64,000 nucleotides of DNA from Pseudomonas sp. B21-028 (GCF_024749045.1 NZ_CP087184.1:4712001-4776000), one strand, 5' to 3'. Counted from the stretch's first letter, positions 49,561 through 58,934 are shown. Translations and numbers: made by a program. Notes: generated by a model not told the origin, from the sequence alone.

Positions 49561-49680
49561 TGTGGGAGCTGGCCCGTGTGGGAGCAAGGCTTGCCCGCGA
49601 TGTAGGCACCTCGGTTCATCCTGGTACCGAGCCGATGTTATCGCGGGCAAGCCTTGCTCCCACAGAAGCTCGCTCCCACA
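49561..49680. repeat. Nested REPIN between hyi and glxR
   Basis: An outer pair TGTGGGAGC (49561) and GCTCGCTCCCACA (ending 49680) encloses a complete type II REPIN at 49577-49664, so one REPIN appears inserted inside another. Confidence 0.88.
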
Positions 49681-49733
49681 TAAAAGCACTCCCTCATTCG
49701 CCTGAAACAGCAACAAAACAAGAGGATTTCCCC

Positions 49734-50624
49734 ATGGCTAAAATCGGATTCATCGGCACCGGCATCATGGGTCACCCCATGGCCCTGAACCTGCAGAAGG
49801 CCGGGCACAGCCTGTTCCTGTCCCAACACCACGACCCGGCTCCCGCTGATCTGCTGGCCGCTGGCGCGGTGGCCCTGGCCAATCCGAAGGAAGTCGCCCA
49901 GGAAGCCGAGTTCATCATCGTCATGGTCCCGGACACGCCCCAGGTCGACGACGTGCTGTTCCGCGCCGATGGCGTCGCGGCGGGTGTGGGCGCGGGCAAG
50001 GTGGTGATCGACATGAGCTCGATCTCCCCCACCGCCACCAAGGCGTTCGCGGCGAAGATCAATGAGAAAGGCGCGCAGTACCTCGATGCCCCAGTGTCCG
50101 GTGGCGAAGTCGGCGCCAAGGCCGCGACCCTGAGCATCATGGTCGGTGGCGACAGCAGCGCTTTTGAACGCGCCCTGCCGCTGTTCCAGGCCATGGGCAA
50201 GAACATCACCCTGGTGGGCGGCAACGGCGACGGCCAGACCGCCAAGGTCGCCAACCAGATCATCGTGGCGCTGAACATCCAGGCCGTGGCCGAAGCCCTG
50301 CTGTTCGCTTCGAAGAACGGCGCCGACCCGGCCAAGGTCCGCGAAGCGCTGATGGGTGGGTTTGCTTCGTCGAAGATCCTGGAAGTGCACGGCGAGCGCA
50401 TGATCAAGGGCACCTTCGATCCGGGCTTCCGCATCAGCCTGCACCAGAAGGACCTGAACCTCGCCCTGCAAGGTGCCCGGGAACTGAACATCAACCTGCC
50501 CAACACCGCCAACGCCCAGCAAGTGTTCAGTACCTGCGCGGCCATCGGCGGCAGCAACTGGGATCACTCGGCGCTGATCAAGGGGCTGGAGCACATGGCG
50601 AATTTCTCGATTCGCGATAACTGA
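49734..50624 (+). CDS. glxR: Tartronate semialdehyde reductase
   Basis: A 296-residue enzyme of the beta-hydroxyacid dehydrogenase family reducing tartronate semialdehyde to D-glycerate. The N-terminal NAD(P) motif GFIGTGIMGHPMA, the substrate loop DAPVSGGEVGA and the catalytic lysine in GQTAKVANQ are present. The start at 49734 follows an AGAGGA site; the open frame further upstream is only translated REPIN. Confidence 0.95.
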   Translation: MAKIGFIGTGIMGHPMALNLQKAGHSLFLSQHHDPAPADLLAAGAVALANPKEVAQEAEFIIVMVPDTPQVDDVLFRADGVAAGVGAGKVVIDMSSISPTATKAFAAKINEKGAQYLDAPVSGGEVGAKAATLSIMVGGDSSAFERALPLFQAMGKNITLVGGNGDGQTAKVANQIIVALNIQAVAEALLFASKNGADPAKVREALMGGFASSKILEVHGERMIKGTFDPGFRISLHQKDLNLALQGARELNINLPNTANAQQVFSTCAAIGGSNWDHSALIKGLEHMANFSIRDN

Positions 50625-50640
50625 CACCTGCCCCAAACCC

Positions 50641-50730
50641 TGTGGGAGCGAGCCTGCTCGCGATGGCTATTTCACAGTCAACGATGTTGTTGACCGAACC
50701 ACCGCTATCGCGAGCAGGCTCGCTCCCACA
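50641..50730. repeat. REPIN between glxR and ttuD
   Basis: Type I inverted REPs at 50641-50664 and 50707-50730 with a 42-bp centre. Confidence 0.92.
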
Positions 50731-50771
50731 AGAGACCGCATCAATCCAATAATAAGAATCGGGAGCCCGCC

Positions 50772-52052
50772 ATGTCGGTCGATCCGCAACAATTGCTCCG
50801 CGAGCTGTTTGCCGCAGCCATCGACGCGGCCCATCCGCAGCAAGTCCTTGAACAGTATCTGCCAGCCGACCGTAGCGGCCGGGTGATTGTCATCGGCGCC
50901 GGCAAGGCCGCCGCGGCGATGGCGCAGGTGGTCGAGCGTTGCTGGCAGGGCGAGGTCAGCGGCCTGGTGGTGACCCGCTACGGCCATGGCGCGCCTTGCC
51001 AGAAAATCGAGGTGGTGGAAGCCGCCCATCCCGTGCCCGACGCGGCCGGCCTGGCAGTAGCCGGACGGGTGCTGGAACTGGTCAGCAATCTGACGGAAGA
51101 CGACCGGGTGATCTTCCTGTTGTCCGGCGGTGGTTCGGCGTTGCTGGCACTGCCTGCGGCCGGTATTACCCTGGCCGACAAGCAAGCGATCAACAAAGCC
51201 TTGCTCAAATCCGGCGCCACCATCGGTGAGATGAACTGCGTGCGCAAGCACCTTTCGGCGATCAAGGGCGGACGCCTGGGCAAGGCCTGCTGGCCCGCGA
51301 CGGTCTACACCTATGCGATTTCCGATGTGCCGGGCGACCTCGCCACGGTCATCGCGTCCGGCCCCACCGTGGCCGACCCCAGCACATCGGCCGAAGCCCT
51401 GGCGATCCTCAAGCGCTACAGCATCGAGGTCCCGGCGTCGGTGCATAGCTGGCTGCACAGCCCGGAGTCGGAAACCGTCAAGCCCGGCGACCCAAGCCTG
51501 GCCCGCAGCCATTTCCAATTGATCGCCCGCCCCCAGCAATCCCTGGAAGCGGCAGCGGTGAAAGCCCGTCAGGCCGGTTTCAGCCCGCTGATCCTTGGCG
51601 ACCTGGAGGGCGAGTCCCGGGAAGTGGCGAAAGTCCATGCCGGCATCGCCCGGCAAATCGCCCGGTACGGCCAGCCCCTGGCAGCGCCCTGCGTGATCCT
51701 CTCCGGCGGCGAAACCACGGTAACCGTGCGCGGCCACGGCCGAGGTGGTCGCAATGCCGAATTCCTGCTGAGCCTGACCGACAACCTCAAGGGGCACCCC
51801 GGCATTTATGCACTGGCCGGCGACACCGACGGCATCGACGGCTCCGAGGACAACGCCGGCGCCATCATGACCCCAGACAGTTATCGCCGTGCCGCCGAGC
51901 TGGGCCTGAGCGCCAGCGACGAGCTGGACAACAACAACGGCTACGGCTATTTCGCCGCGCTGGATGCGCTGATCGTCACCGAGCCGACCCGCACCAACGT
52001 CAACGACTTCCGCGCCATCCTGATCCTCGAGAACCCCGCCCATGACGCCTGA
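50772..52052 (+). CDS. ttuD: Glycerate 2-kinase (MOFRL family), commonly annotated TtuD
   Basis: A 426-residue protein of the GckA/TtuD family. GAGKAAAAMA near residue 43, LLSGGGSALL near 119 and the C-terminal MOFRL domain (RGGRNAEFLLSL, ALAGDTDGIDG) are visible. Databases often call it hydroxypyruvate reductase, but this family was shown to phosphorylate glycerate to 2-phosphoglycerate, which suits its place between GlxR (makes glycerate) and Pyk (uses PEP). It overlaps pyk by 11 bp. Confidence 0.9.
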   Translation: MSVDPQQLLRELFAAAIDAAHPQQVLEQYLPADRSGRVIVIGAGKAAAAMAQVVERCWQGEVSGLVVTRYGHGAPCQKIEVVEAAHPVPDAAGLAVAGRVLELVSNLTEDDRVIFLLSGGGSALLALPAAGITLADKQAINKALLKSGATIGEMNCVRKHLSAIKGGRLGKACWPATVYTYAISDVPGDLATVIASGPTVADPSTSAEALAILKRYSIEVPASVHSWLHSPESETVKPGDPSLARSHFQLIARPQQSLEAAAVKARQAGFSPLILGDLEGESREVAKVHAGIARQIARYGQPLAAPCVILSGGETTVTVRGHGRGGRNAEFLLSLTDNLKGHPGIYALAGDTDGIDGSEDNAGAIMTPDSYRRAAELGLSASDELDNNNGYGYFAALDALIVTEPTRTNVNDFRAILILENPAHDA

Positions 52053-53457
52053 CAAAAAGGTCAAGATCCTCGCCACCCTCGGCCCCGCCACACGCGGGAT
52101 CGACGACATCCATGAGCTGGTGCGGGCCGGGGTGAACATCTTCCGCCTGAACTTCAGCCACGGCGATCACGCCGACCACGCCCAGCGCTACCAATGGATT
52201 CGCCAAGTGGAGCAGCAGCTCAACTACCCGCTGGGTATCCTGATGGACCTGCAAGGCCCGAAGCTGCGGGTCGGCCGGTTCGCCGACGGCAAGGTCCTGC
52301 TGCAACGCGGCCAGGCCCTGCGCCTGGACCTGGACCCGACGCCCGGCGATCAACGCCGGGTCAACCTGCCCCACCCGGAAATCATCGCGGCCCTGGAGCC
52401 GGGCATGGACCTGCTGCTGGATGACGGCAAGCTGCGCCTGCGGGTGGTTGCCCGGCACAGCGACGCCATCGACACCGAAGTGCTCAACGGTGGCGAACTG
52501 TCGGACCGCAAAGGCGTGAACGTGCCCCAGGCCGTGCTCGACCTGAGCCCGTTGACCGCCAAGGACCGTCGCGACCTGAGCTTCGGCCTGGAATTGGGCG
52601 TGGATTGGGTGGCGCTGTCGTTCGTCCAACGTCCCGAAGACATCCGCGAAGCCCGCGCATTGATTGGCGACAAGGCATTCCTGATGGCCAAGATCGAGAA
52701 GCCGTCGGCGGTGGCCCAACTGCGGGAAATCGCCGAGTTGAGCGATGCGATCATGGTTGCCCGTGGCGACCTGGGCGTTGAAGTGCCGGCCGAGAGCGTG
52801 CCGCAGATCCAGAAGAACATCATCGGCACCTGCCGCGCCCTCGGCAAACCGGTGGTGGTGGCAACCCAGATGCTGGAATCGATGCGCTTCTCCCCGGCGC
52901 CCACTCGGGCTGAGGTCACCGACGTCGCCAACGCCGTGGCCGAAGGTGCCGATGCGGTGATGCTATCGGCGGAAACCGCGTCGGGCGATTACCCCCTCGA
53001 AGCCGTGCAGATGATGAGCAAGATCATCCGCCAGGTCGAAAACGGCCCGGATTACCAGACCCAACTGGACGTCAGCCGACCGAAAGCCGAGGCCACGGTA
53101 TCGGACGCCATCAGCTGTGCAATCCGTCGCATCAGCAACGTCCTGCCGGTGGCGGTGCTGGTGAACTACAGCGAATCGGGCAGTTCCAGCCTGCGAGCCG
53201 CGCGGGAACGGCCGACGGTGCCGATCCTCAACCTCACGCCGAACCTTCAGGCCGCCCGCCGCTTGACGGTGGCCTGGGGCGTGCACTCGGTGGTCAACGA
53301 TCGGCTGCGGCAGGTGGATGAAGTGTGTTCCACCGCCCTGGAAATTGCCCAGGCCCAAGGCATGGCGCAGCGCGGCGATACGCTGTTGATCACCGCGGGC
53401 GTGCCGTTCGGGCAGCCGGGGTCGACCAACTCGTTGCGCATCGAGACGTTGATCTAG
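52042..53457 (+). CDS. pyk: Pyruvate kinase
   Basis: A 471-residue glycolytic enzyme converting PEP and ADP to pyruvate and ATP. ATLGPATRG at the N-terminus, KIEKPSAV with the catalytic lysine, MVARGDLGVE and TQMLESM are all present. The C-terminal regulatory domain gives a length typical of PykF-type enzymes. It is the last gene of the gcl operon and supplies the final step from glyoxylate to pyruvate. Its start lies inside the 3' end of ttuD. Confidence 0.96.
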   Translation: MTPDKKVKILATLGPATRGIDDIHELVRAGVNIFRLNFSHGDHADHAQRYQWIRQVEQQLNYPLGILMDLQGPKLRVGRFADGKVLLQRGQALRLDLDPTPGDQRRVNLPHPEIIAALEPGMDLLLDDGKLRLRVVARHSDAIDTEVLNGGELSDRKGVNVPQAVLDLSPLTAKDRRDLSFGLELGVDWVALSFVQRPEDIREARALIGDKAFLMAKIEKPSAVAQLREIAELSDAIMVARGDLGVEVPAESVPQIQKNIIGTCRALGKPVVVATQMLESMRFSPAPTRAEVTDVANAVAEGADAVMLSAETASGDYPLEAVQMMSKIIRQVENGPDYQTQLDVSRPKAEATVSDAISCAIRRISNVLPVAVLVNYSESGSSSLRAARERPTVPILNLTPNLQAARRLTVAWGVHSVVNDRLRQVDEVCSTALEIAQAQGMAQRGDTLLITAGVPFGQPGSTNSLRIETLI

Positions 53458-53473
53458 CGCTTGTACTGGCCCC

Positions 53474-53538
53474 ATCGCGAGCAGGCTCGCTCCCACAGGG
53501 ATTACGCCAAACCTTGTGGGAGCGAGCCTGCTCGCGAT
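53474..53538. repeat. REPIN after pyk
   Basis: Type I inverted REPs at 53474-53497 and 53515-53538 with a short centre, between pyk and the urea transporter gene. Confidence 0.92.
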
Positions 53539-53574
53539 GAGGTCGACTCGGTCCATCAGACACACCACCCCATC

Positions 53575-54477
53575 ATGCCCAACACCCACTGCCCCGACTG
53601 GGCCACCGCCCTGCTCAACGGCTTCAGCCAGATCTTCCTCCAGCGTCATCCGCTGTGCGGCCTGTTGTGCCTGCTGGCAATCCTGTTCAGCGCGCCGGCC
53701 TTGTTCGGGTGGGCGTTGCTGGGTGGCGTGGCCGGGTTGCTCACGGCCCAGCGGCGCGATTACCCCAAGGCGGATCGCCAGGCCGGGCTGTTCAGCTACA
53801 ACGGCATCCTGCTGGGGTTGCTGGCGGGCCTGGTCTTGCCCTGGTCCGTCTTGCTGCCGCCGCTGGTCATCGCGGGCGGCGGCCTCAGCGCGATGCTGAC
53901 CCAGCAATGGCTCAAGCGCACCCGTGGCCCGCGATGCCTGCCCGCCTACACCGCGCCCTTCGTGGGGCTGGGCTGGCTGCTGCTGGGGTTCGCCCCGCTG
54001 CAGCCGCCAGCCCTGGCGGTCGAACTGACAGTGCCCAACCTGCTGACCGGCTGGTTGAACGGATTGGGCCAGGTGATGTTTCTCGACCAGCCGTTGGCCG
54101 GAGCACTGATTGCGACAGGCATGCTGCTGGCCAACCCGCGCGCTGCCAGCTGGGCATTGTTCGGTTCGGCCGCCGGCCTGGCCTTCGCCTTGCTGCAGCA
54201 TGAAAACGCAGCCGCCCTGTCAGGGCTGGCTGGCTACAACCCGGCCCTGGTGGCGCTGGCGCTCAGCCAAGCGCGACGCTCACCCTGGCTGCCGCTCGTG
54301 GGCATCCTCTTGGCAATCCTGCTCACGCCGGGGTTCGCCGCCCTCGGCCTGGCGCCGCTGACCGCCCCTTTCATCCTCGCAGGCTGGCTGGTCCGCGCCA
54401 CGGTTCGGGCGTGGCAACAGGCCAGACTCGACACCGCGCCTTGCGCTCTGCGGGGCAATCGCCCTAGGCTTCGCTGA
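53575..54477 (+). CDS. Urea transporter family protein
   Basis: A 300-residue polytopic membrane protein of the urea transporter (UT) family. The two internally repeated halves each carry a related motif, FSYNGILLGLLAG and LAGYNPALVALAL, as expected of UT channels. About ten hydrophobic segments fill the length. The start at 53575 avoids a leader that only translates the REPIN. A transporter gene (PA1497) occupies the matching position in P. aeruginosa. No urease genes are in view. Confidence 0.8.
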   Translation: MPNTHCPDWATALLNGFSQIFLQRHPLCGLLCLLAILFSAPALFGWALLGGVAGLLTAQRRDYPKADRQAGLFSYNGILLGLLAGLVLPWSVLLPPLVIAGGGLSAMLTQQWLKRTRGPRCLPAYTAPFVGLGWLLLGFAPLQPPALAVELTVPNLLTGWLNGLGQVMFLDQPLAGALIATGMLLANPRAASWALFGSAAGLAFALLQHENAAALSGLAGYNPALVALALSQARRSPWLPLVGILLAILLTPGFAALGLAPLTAPFILAGWLVRATVRAWQQARLDTAPCALRGNRPRLR

Positions 54478-54496
54478 CTTGAATCAGGCGAAGGTT

Positions 54497-55321
54497 ATGG
54501 ACAGCACCGACAACTGGCGTGAACGCCTCTACATCATGATTTTCCAGACCGACACCGTGGCCGGTCGACGCTTCGACAGTGCGTTGCTGCTGATCATCCT
54601 CGCCAGCCTGGTGATCGTGATGCTCGACAGCATCGACAGCGTGCACAAGAATTATGCGGCCCTGCTGGCCGGGATCGAATGGGGTTTCACCTTCATCTTC
54701 CTCGTCGAGTACGGCCTGCGCTTGTATTGCTCGCCCAAGCCCCTGCGCTATGCGTTCAGTTTCTACGGCCTGGTGGACCTGCTGGCAATCGTGCCGGGGA
54801 TCCTGGCGCTGTACTACAGCGATGCCCAGTACCTGCTGATCATCCGGATCATCCGCATGCTGCGGATCTTTCGGGTGCTCAAGCTCAGCCCCTACCTCAA
54901 GCAAGCCAATTACCTGATGGCGGCGCTGCGGGGCAGCAAGCAGAAAATCATCGTGTTCCTGGTCAGCGTCTCTACCCTGGTGACGGTGTTCGGCACGTTG
55001 ATGTACGTCATCGAAGGCCCGGAGCATGGCTTCACCAGCATTCCCAAGGGCATCTACTGGGCTATCGTGACCCTGACCACCGTGGGCTTCGGCGACATCG
55101 TGCCCAAGACGCCCCTGGGCCAGGTGGTTTCGTCCCTGGTGATGATCACCGGTTATTCGATCATCGCCGTGCCCACCGGTATCTTCACCGCGGAACTGGC
55201 CACCGCCATGCGCGGTGACCAGCTCAAGCACGATTGCCCGGTGTGCAGCAAAAACAATCACGAACATGGAGCCGCGTTCTGCTCCCGCTGTGGCAATGCG
55301 CTGTTCAGGAAACTGGAATAA
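54497..55321 (+). CDS. Voltage-gated-type K+ channel with C-terminal zinc ribbon
   Basis: A 274-residue six-helix potassium channel. S1-S4 lie at about 25-140, with an arginine-rich S4 (RIIRMLRIFRVLK). The pore carries the selectivity filter TVGFGD at 195-200, followed by S6. After the pore comes a cytoplasmic tail with four cysteines in two pairs (C247/C250 and C262/C265), a typical zinc ribbon. The ATG at 54497 is preferred to a TTG at 54479. It may be co-transcribed with the urea transporter 19 bp upstream. Confidence 0.88.
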   Translation: MDSTDNWRERLYIMIFQTDTVAGRRFDSALLLIILASLVIVMLDSIDSVHKNYAALLAGIEWGFTFIFLVEYGLRLYCSPKPLRYAFSFYGLVDLLAIVPGILALYYSDAQYLLIIRIIRMLRIFRVLKLSPYLKQANYLMAALRGSKQKIIVFLVSVSTLVTVFGTLMYVIEGPEHGFTSIPKGIYWAIVTLTTVGFGDIVPKTPLGQVVSSLVMITGYSIIAVPTGIFTAELATAMRGDQLKHDCPVCSKNNHEHGAAFCSRCGNALFRKLE

Positions 55322-55408
55322 GCAAAGCACTTTTTGATGCTTGCCGGCCAAAAGGCCTGCCGCTAGTGTGCTGGCCTGGACACCCCTTTCAATAAAAAGG
55401 AATTCGCA

Positions 55409-56407
55409 GTGAAGAACTTCTTTGGCGTCACCCTTCTCGCCGCCGGCCTGACCTTCGGCAGCCTGGCTCACGCCGCCCCGACACTGCTCAACGTGTCCTA
55501 CGACGTGATGCGCGACTTCTACAAGGATTACAACGCCGCCTTCCAGAAGCACTGGCAGGCCGAGCACAACGAGAACATCACCGTGCAGATGTCCTTCGGC
55601 GGCTCGAGCAAGCAGGCACGCTCGGTCATCGACGGGCTGCCGGCGGATGTCATCACCATGAACATGGCCACCGACATCAACGCCCTGGCGGACAACGGCA
55701 AACTGGTGCCCGAGGACTGGGTCAGCCGCTTGCCGGACCACAGCGCCCCGTTCACCTCGGCCACGGTGTTCATCGTGCGCAAGGGCAACCCCAAGGCCCT
55801 GAAAGACTGGCCCGACCTGCTCAAGGACGGCGTGCAGGTGATCGTGCCCAACCCGAAGACCTCCGGTAACGGCCGCTACACCTACCTGTCGGCCTGGGGC
55901 TATGTGCTGAAGAACGGCGGCGATGAAACCAAGGCCAAGGACTTCGTCGGCAAGCTGTTCAAGCAGGCACCTGTGCTGGACACCGGCGGTCGTGCCGCGA
56001 CCACCACGTTCATGACCAACCAGATCGGCGATGTGCTGGTGACCTTTGAAAACGAAGCCGAGATGATCGCCCGCGAATTCGGACGCGACCAGTTCGAAGT
56101 GGTCTACCCGAGCGTGTCCGCCGAGGCCGAGCCTCCGGTGACCGTGGTGGACAAGGTCGTGGAGAGAAAGGGCTCCCGCGTCGCCGCCGAGGCGTACCTC
56201 AAGTACCTGTGGTCGCCCGAAGGCCAGGAAATCGCCGCCGCCAACTACCTGCGTCCACGGGATCCTGCCGTACTGGCCAAATACACCGACCGCTTCCCGA
56301 AAGTGGATTTTCTCTCGGTGGAAAAAACCTTCGGCGACTGGCGCACCGTGCAGAAGACGCACTTCAATGACGGTGGGGTTTTCGACCAGATCTACAGCGG
56401 GCAGTAA
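55409..56407 (+). CDS. sbp: Sulfate ABC transporter substrate-binding protein
   Basis: A 332-residue periplasmic sulfate/thiosulfate-binding protein starting at GTG after an AAAAGGA site. The signal peptide ends at SLAHA (22). Family segments are NVSYDVMRDFYKDYN, FGGSSKQARSVIDGL, NPKTSGNGRYTYLSAWGY and TFENEAEM. The permease genes cysT/cysW are not next to it in this window, so it feeds a transporter encoded elsewhere. PA1493 (cysP) is in the matching place in P. aeruginosa. Confidence 0.92.
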   Translation: MKNFFGVTLLAAGLTFGSLAHAAPTLLNVSYDVMRDFYKDYNAAFQKHWQAEHNENITVQMSFGGSSKQARSVIDGLPADVITMNMATDINALADNGKLVPEDWVSRLPDHSAPFTSATVFIVRKGNPKALKDWPDLLKDGVQVIVPNPKTSGNGRYTYLSAWGYVLKNGGDETKAKDFVGKLFKQAPVLDTGGRAATTTFMTNQIGDVLVTFENEAEMIAREFGRDQFEVVYPSVSAEAEPPVTVVDKVVERKGSRVAAEAYLKYLWSPEGQEIAAANYLRPRDPAVLAKYTDRFPKVDFLSVEKTFGDWRTVQKTHFNDGGVFDQIYSGQ

Positions 56408-56431
56408 AAAGAAAGCAAGCCGTGCGCGCCC

Positions 56432-56553
56432 TGTGGCGAGGGGATTTATCCCCGCTGGGGCGCAAAGCGGCCCTGAGTTATTGCCCCGTAGCGTATCAGA
56501 CAAACCGCTGGGGGCCGCTGCGCAGCCCAGCGGGGATAAATCCCCTCGCCACA
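56432..56553. repeat. Palindromic TGTGGCGAGGGGAT element
   Basis: A full copy of the family with arms starting at 56432 and ending at 56553 and a centre unlike the other copies. It lies 24 bp after the sulfate-binding protein gene. Confidence 0.9.
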
Positions 56554-56685
56554 GTTGATCGATCCGGATCTACATACGCTACCATCAACGACAGGCATGT
56601 CTGATATCAACCACGGGGCCTGTTCCAGAGGCCCGCGAGCCTTTAGCCTCACGGCCATCCTTTCCCCCCCGATGACGAGATTGCC

Positions 56686-57873
56686 ATGAGTGCCCATCCA
56701 ACCGCCCTGACCCGAGGCATGGTCCTGCTGTTCGCCTTCTGCTGCGGCGCCATCGTTGCCAACCTCTATTACGCCCAACCCATCATCGAACTGATCGCCC
56801 CCGACGTCGGCCTGTCCAGCACCATGGCCAGCCTGATCGTCTCGCTGACCCAGATCGGTTATGCCCTGGGCCTGTTCTTCCTGGTGCCGCTGGGCGATCT
56901 GCTGGAAAACCGCCGGTTGATGATCCTCACCACCCTCGTGGCGATTGCCAGCCTGTTGGGCGCGGCGTTCACCGATCAGCCGAATGTGTTCCTGCTGGTT
57001 TCGCTGCTGGTGGGGTTCAGTTCGGTGTCGGTGCAAGTTCTGATTCCCCTGGCCGCGCATCTCACCCCGGAAGCGTCCCGGGGTCGGGTGGTGGGTGGGA
57101 TCATGGGTGGGTTGCTGCTGGGGATCCTGCTGGCACGACCGGTGTCCAGCGTGGTGGCCGATTACTTCGGCTGGCGCGCGATGTTCATGATCGCGGCGGC
57201 ATTGATGGCGGCGATCAGCCTCGTCCTGGCGTTCACCGTGCCCAAGCGCCAACCCGATCACAGCGCCACCTACGGACAACTGCTGGGCTCCCTCGGCACC
57301 TTGCTGCGGCAACAACCGCAGTTGCGCCAACGGGCGCTCTACCAGGCCTGCATGTTCGCCACGTTCAGCCTGTTCTGGACCGCCGCGCCCCTGGAGCTGG
57401 CGCGTAACCATGGGCTGTCCCAGACCGAGATTGCCCTGTTCGCCCTGGTCGGTGCCATCGGCGCCATCGCCGCTCCCATTGCCGGGCGACTGGCCGACGC
57501 CGGCCATACCCGCATCGCCTCGCTGCTGGCGATGCTGTTCGCCAGCCTGAGTTTTCTGCCGGCATTCATCCATCCGCTCTATAGCGTCATCGGCCTGGCG
57601 GTCACCGGCGTGGTATTGGATTTCTGTGTGCAGATGAACATGGTGCTGGGCCAGCGCACCATCTATGCCCTGGATGCCAAAAGCCGTGGCCGGCTCAATG
57701 CCTTGTACATGACCAGCATCTTCGTCGGCGGCGCCTTCGGCTCGTCGATTGCCAGCGCGGTGTACGAGCATGGCGGCTGGTTGTGGGTAGTAATCATTGG
57801 CAGCGCGTTCCCGCTGCTGGCCCTGCTGCGCTTCCTCGGCACGTCGCAGAAGCACGCGTTGGCGGCGGCCTGA
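56686..57873 (+). CDS. MFS transporter
   Basis: A 395-residue major facilitator with 12 hydrophobic segments. The GDLLENRRLMI loop between helices 2 and 3 is the MFS signature (motif A). The overall pattern (NLYYAQPIIELIAPDVG at the start) is that of the drug:H+ antiporter-1 or arabinose-efflux-like group. The substrate is unknown and no regulator is adjacent. Confidence 0.88.
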   Translation: MSAHPTALTRGMVLLFAFCCGAIVANLYYAQPIIELIAPDVGLSSTMASLIVSLTQIGYALGLFFLVPLGDLLENRRLMILTTLVAIASLLGAAFTDQPNVFLLVSLLVGFSSVSVQVLIPLAAHLTPEASRGRVVGGIMGGLLLGILLARPVSSVVADYFGWRAMFMIAAALMAAISLVLAFTVPKRQPDHSATYGQLLGSLGTLLRQQPQLRQRALYQACMFATFSLFWTAAPLELARNHGLSQTEIALFALVGAIGAIAAPIAGRLADAGHTRIASLLAMLFASLSFLPAFIHPLYSVIGLAVTGVVLDFCVQMNMVLGQRTIYALDAKSRGRLNALYMTSIFVGGAFGSSIASAVYEHGGWLWVVIIGSAFPLLALLRFLGTSQKHALAAA

Positions 57874-57927
57874 TCGAATCGATAGAAGCCCGGCGGGCGA
57901 AACCTGCCGGGCGCCGCAGCAGAACTG

Positions 57928-58119
57928 TCAAACCCGCACGTTGCCTCGCGGCCCGGCAATCGCCCAGATGATCAGGCCCAATACCGGCAACAGCAGGATC
58001 AGCAGTACCCAGAGGATTTTCATCCCGGTTTCCGCGCCACTCTTGAGTACATTGATGATCGCCCAGATATCGAGCGCCAGGATGATCAGGCCAACCAGGC
58101 CATTGAAGGTGGAACCCAT
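57928..58119 (-). CDS. Small PLDc_N membrane protein
   Basis: A 63-residue protein with two hydrophobic helices (LVGLIILALDIWAIINVL and ILWVLLILLLPVLGLIIW). It matches the phospholipase D N-terminal (PLDc_N) domain that often occurs alone in Pseudomonas. The start MGSTFNG at 58119 is preferred to ATGs further upstream. Function is unknown. It is convergent with the MFS gene. Confidence 0.82.
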   Translation of the reverse strand: MGSTFNGLVGLIILALDIWAIINVLKSGAETGMKILWVLLILLLPVLGLIIWAIAGPRGNVRV

Positions 58120-58190
58120 GGTGTCGCTCCCAAGTGATGACATGCACACTTAGGATAGTCCGCCTCCAGCGAGGGTTCCGTTTGATTGCT

Positions 58191-58721
58191 TCAGACGTGG
58201 ACCGCGACCTTGAGGGCTTCCAGGGCGGGGGCGGCGGCGATGCCGACTTGCGCGCACAACTCCAGCACCCGCGGCACGTCGTTGCCGTACACCAGCACCA
58301 TCTGCAATTCATCGTCGAGCAACTGGCTGAAGTTCATCAGCACGTAGCCGCCGTCTTCCTTGTTCAGGCTGCTCATCTGGATCTGGATGCGGTTGAGCGC
58401 CGTCAGGGCTTCGGTTTTCGCCAGTTGCTTGGGCTTGAGATTGAACGCCACGCCGGGGCCGAACGACGCGACGATCTGCTCGAACAACTGCACATAGGTG
58501 TCGGCCTGGAACAGCACGGTGTCCGGCAAGCTGCCCACCACCACCCATTCGCCCAGCGGGATCGGAAAGGTGTCGTCGTAGTTGATGTCCGGGTTGGCCG
58601 CCAGGAAAGCCGCCGGATCGGCGTAAGCCTGGGCAGCTTCGTCGGCAATCCTGTCAATGTCGGCCTCGCCCAGGCAGCCGGAGCTGATTTTGCTGATGAG
58701 TTCGACGAGTGCGGCTTTCAT
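58191..58721 (-). CDS. Conserved hypothetical protein
   Basis: A 176-residue cytoplasmic protein that I cannot assign to a named family. It is acidic and alpha-rich at the N-terminus (MKAALVELISKISSG), with an AAFLAANPDINYDD segment and a DDELQMVLVYGNDVPRVLEL region. Codon use matches the neighbours. The start at 58721 is chosen over an ATG at 58739. It stands alone, 70 bp from the PLDc_N gene on the same strand. Confidence 0.7.
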   Translation of the reverse strand: MKAALVELISKISSGCLGEADIDRIADEAAQAYADPAAFLAANPDINYDDTFPIPLGEWVVVGSLPDTVLFQADTYVQLFEQIVASFGPGVAFNLKPKQLAKTEALTALNRIQIQMSSLNKEDGGYVLMNFSQLLDDELQMVLVYGNDVPRVLELCAQVGIAAAPALEALKVAVHV

Positions 58722-58814
58722 GGGCGAATCCTGTGGCAATGAAATTCAAGGGCACGCAGGATACCCGATCACACCCGGCCTGGGACTGAAACAGACCCGC
58801 TGCATCAATGCTTT

Positions 58815-58934
58815 TGTGGCGAGGGGATTTATCCCCGCTGGGCTGCGAAGCAGCCCCTCCAGATAACCTGAACACCGAGTTGTCAGGTTGTGGGGCCGCT
58901 TCGCGCCCCAGCGGGGATAAATCCCCTCGCCACA
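58815..58934. repeat. Palindromic TGTGGCGAGGGGAT element
   Basis: A copy of the family between the hypothetical gene and the ankyrin gene, with complete arms and a centre of about 35 bp. Confidence 0.9.
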
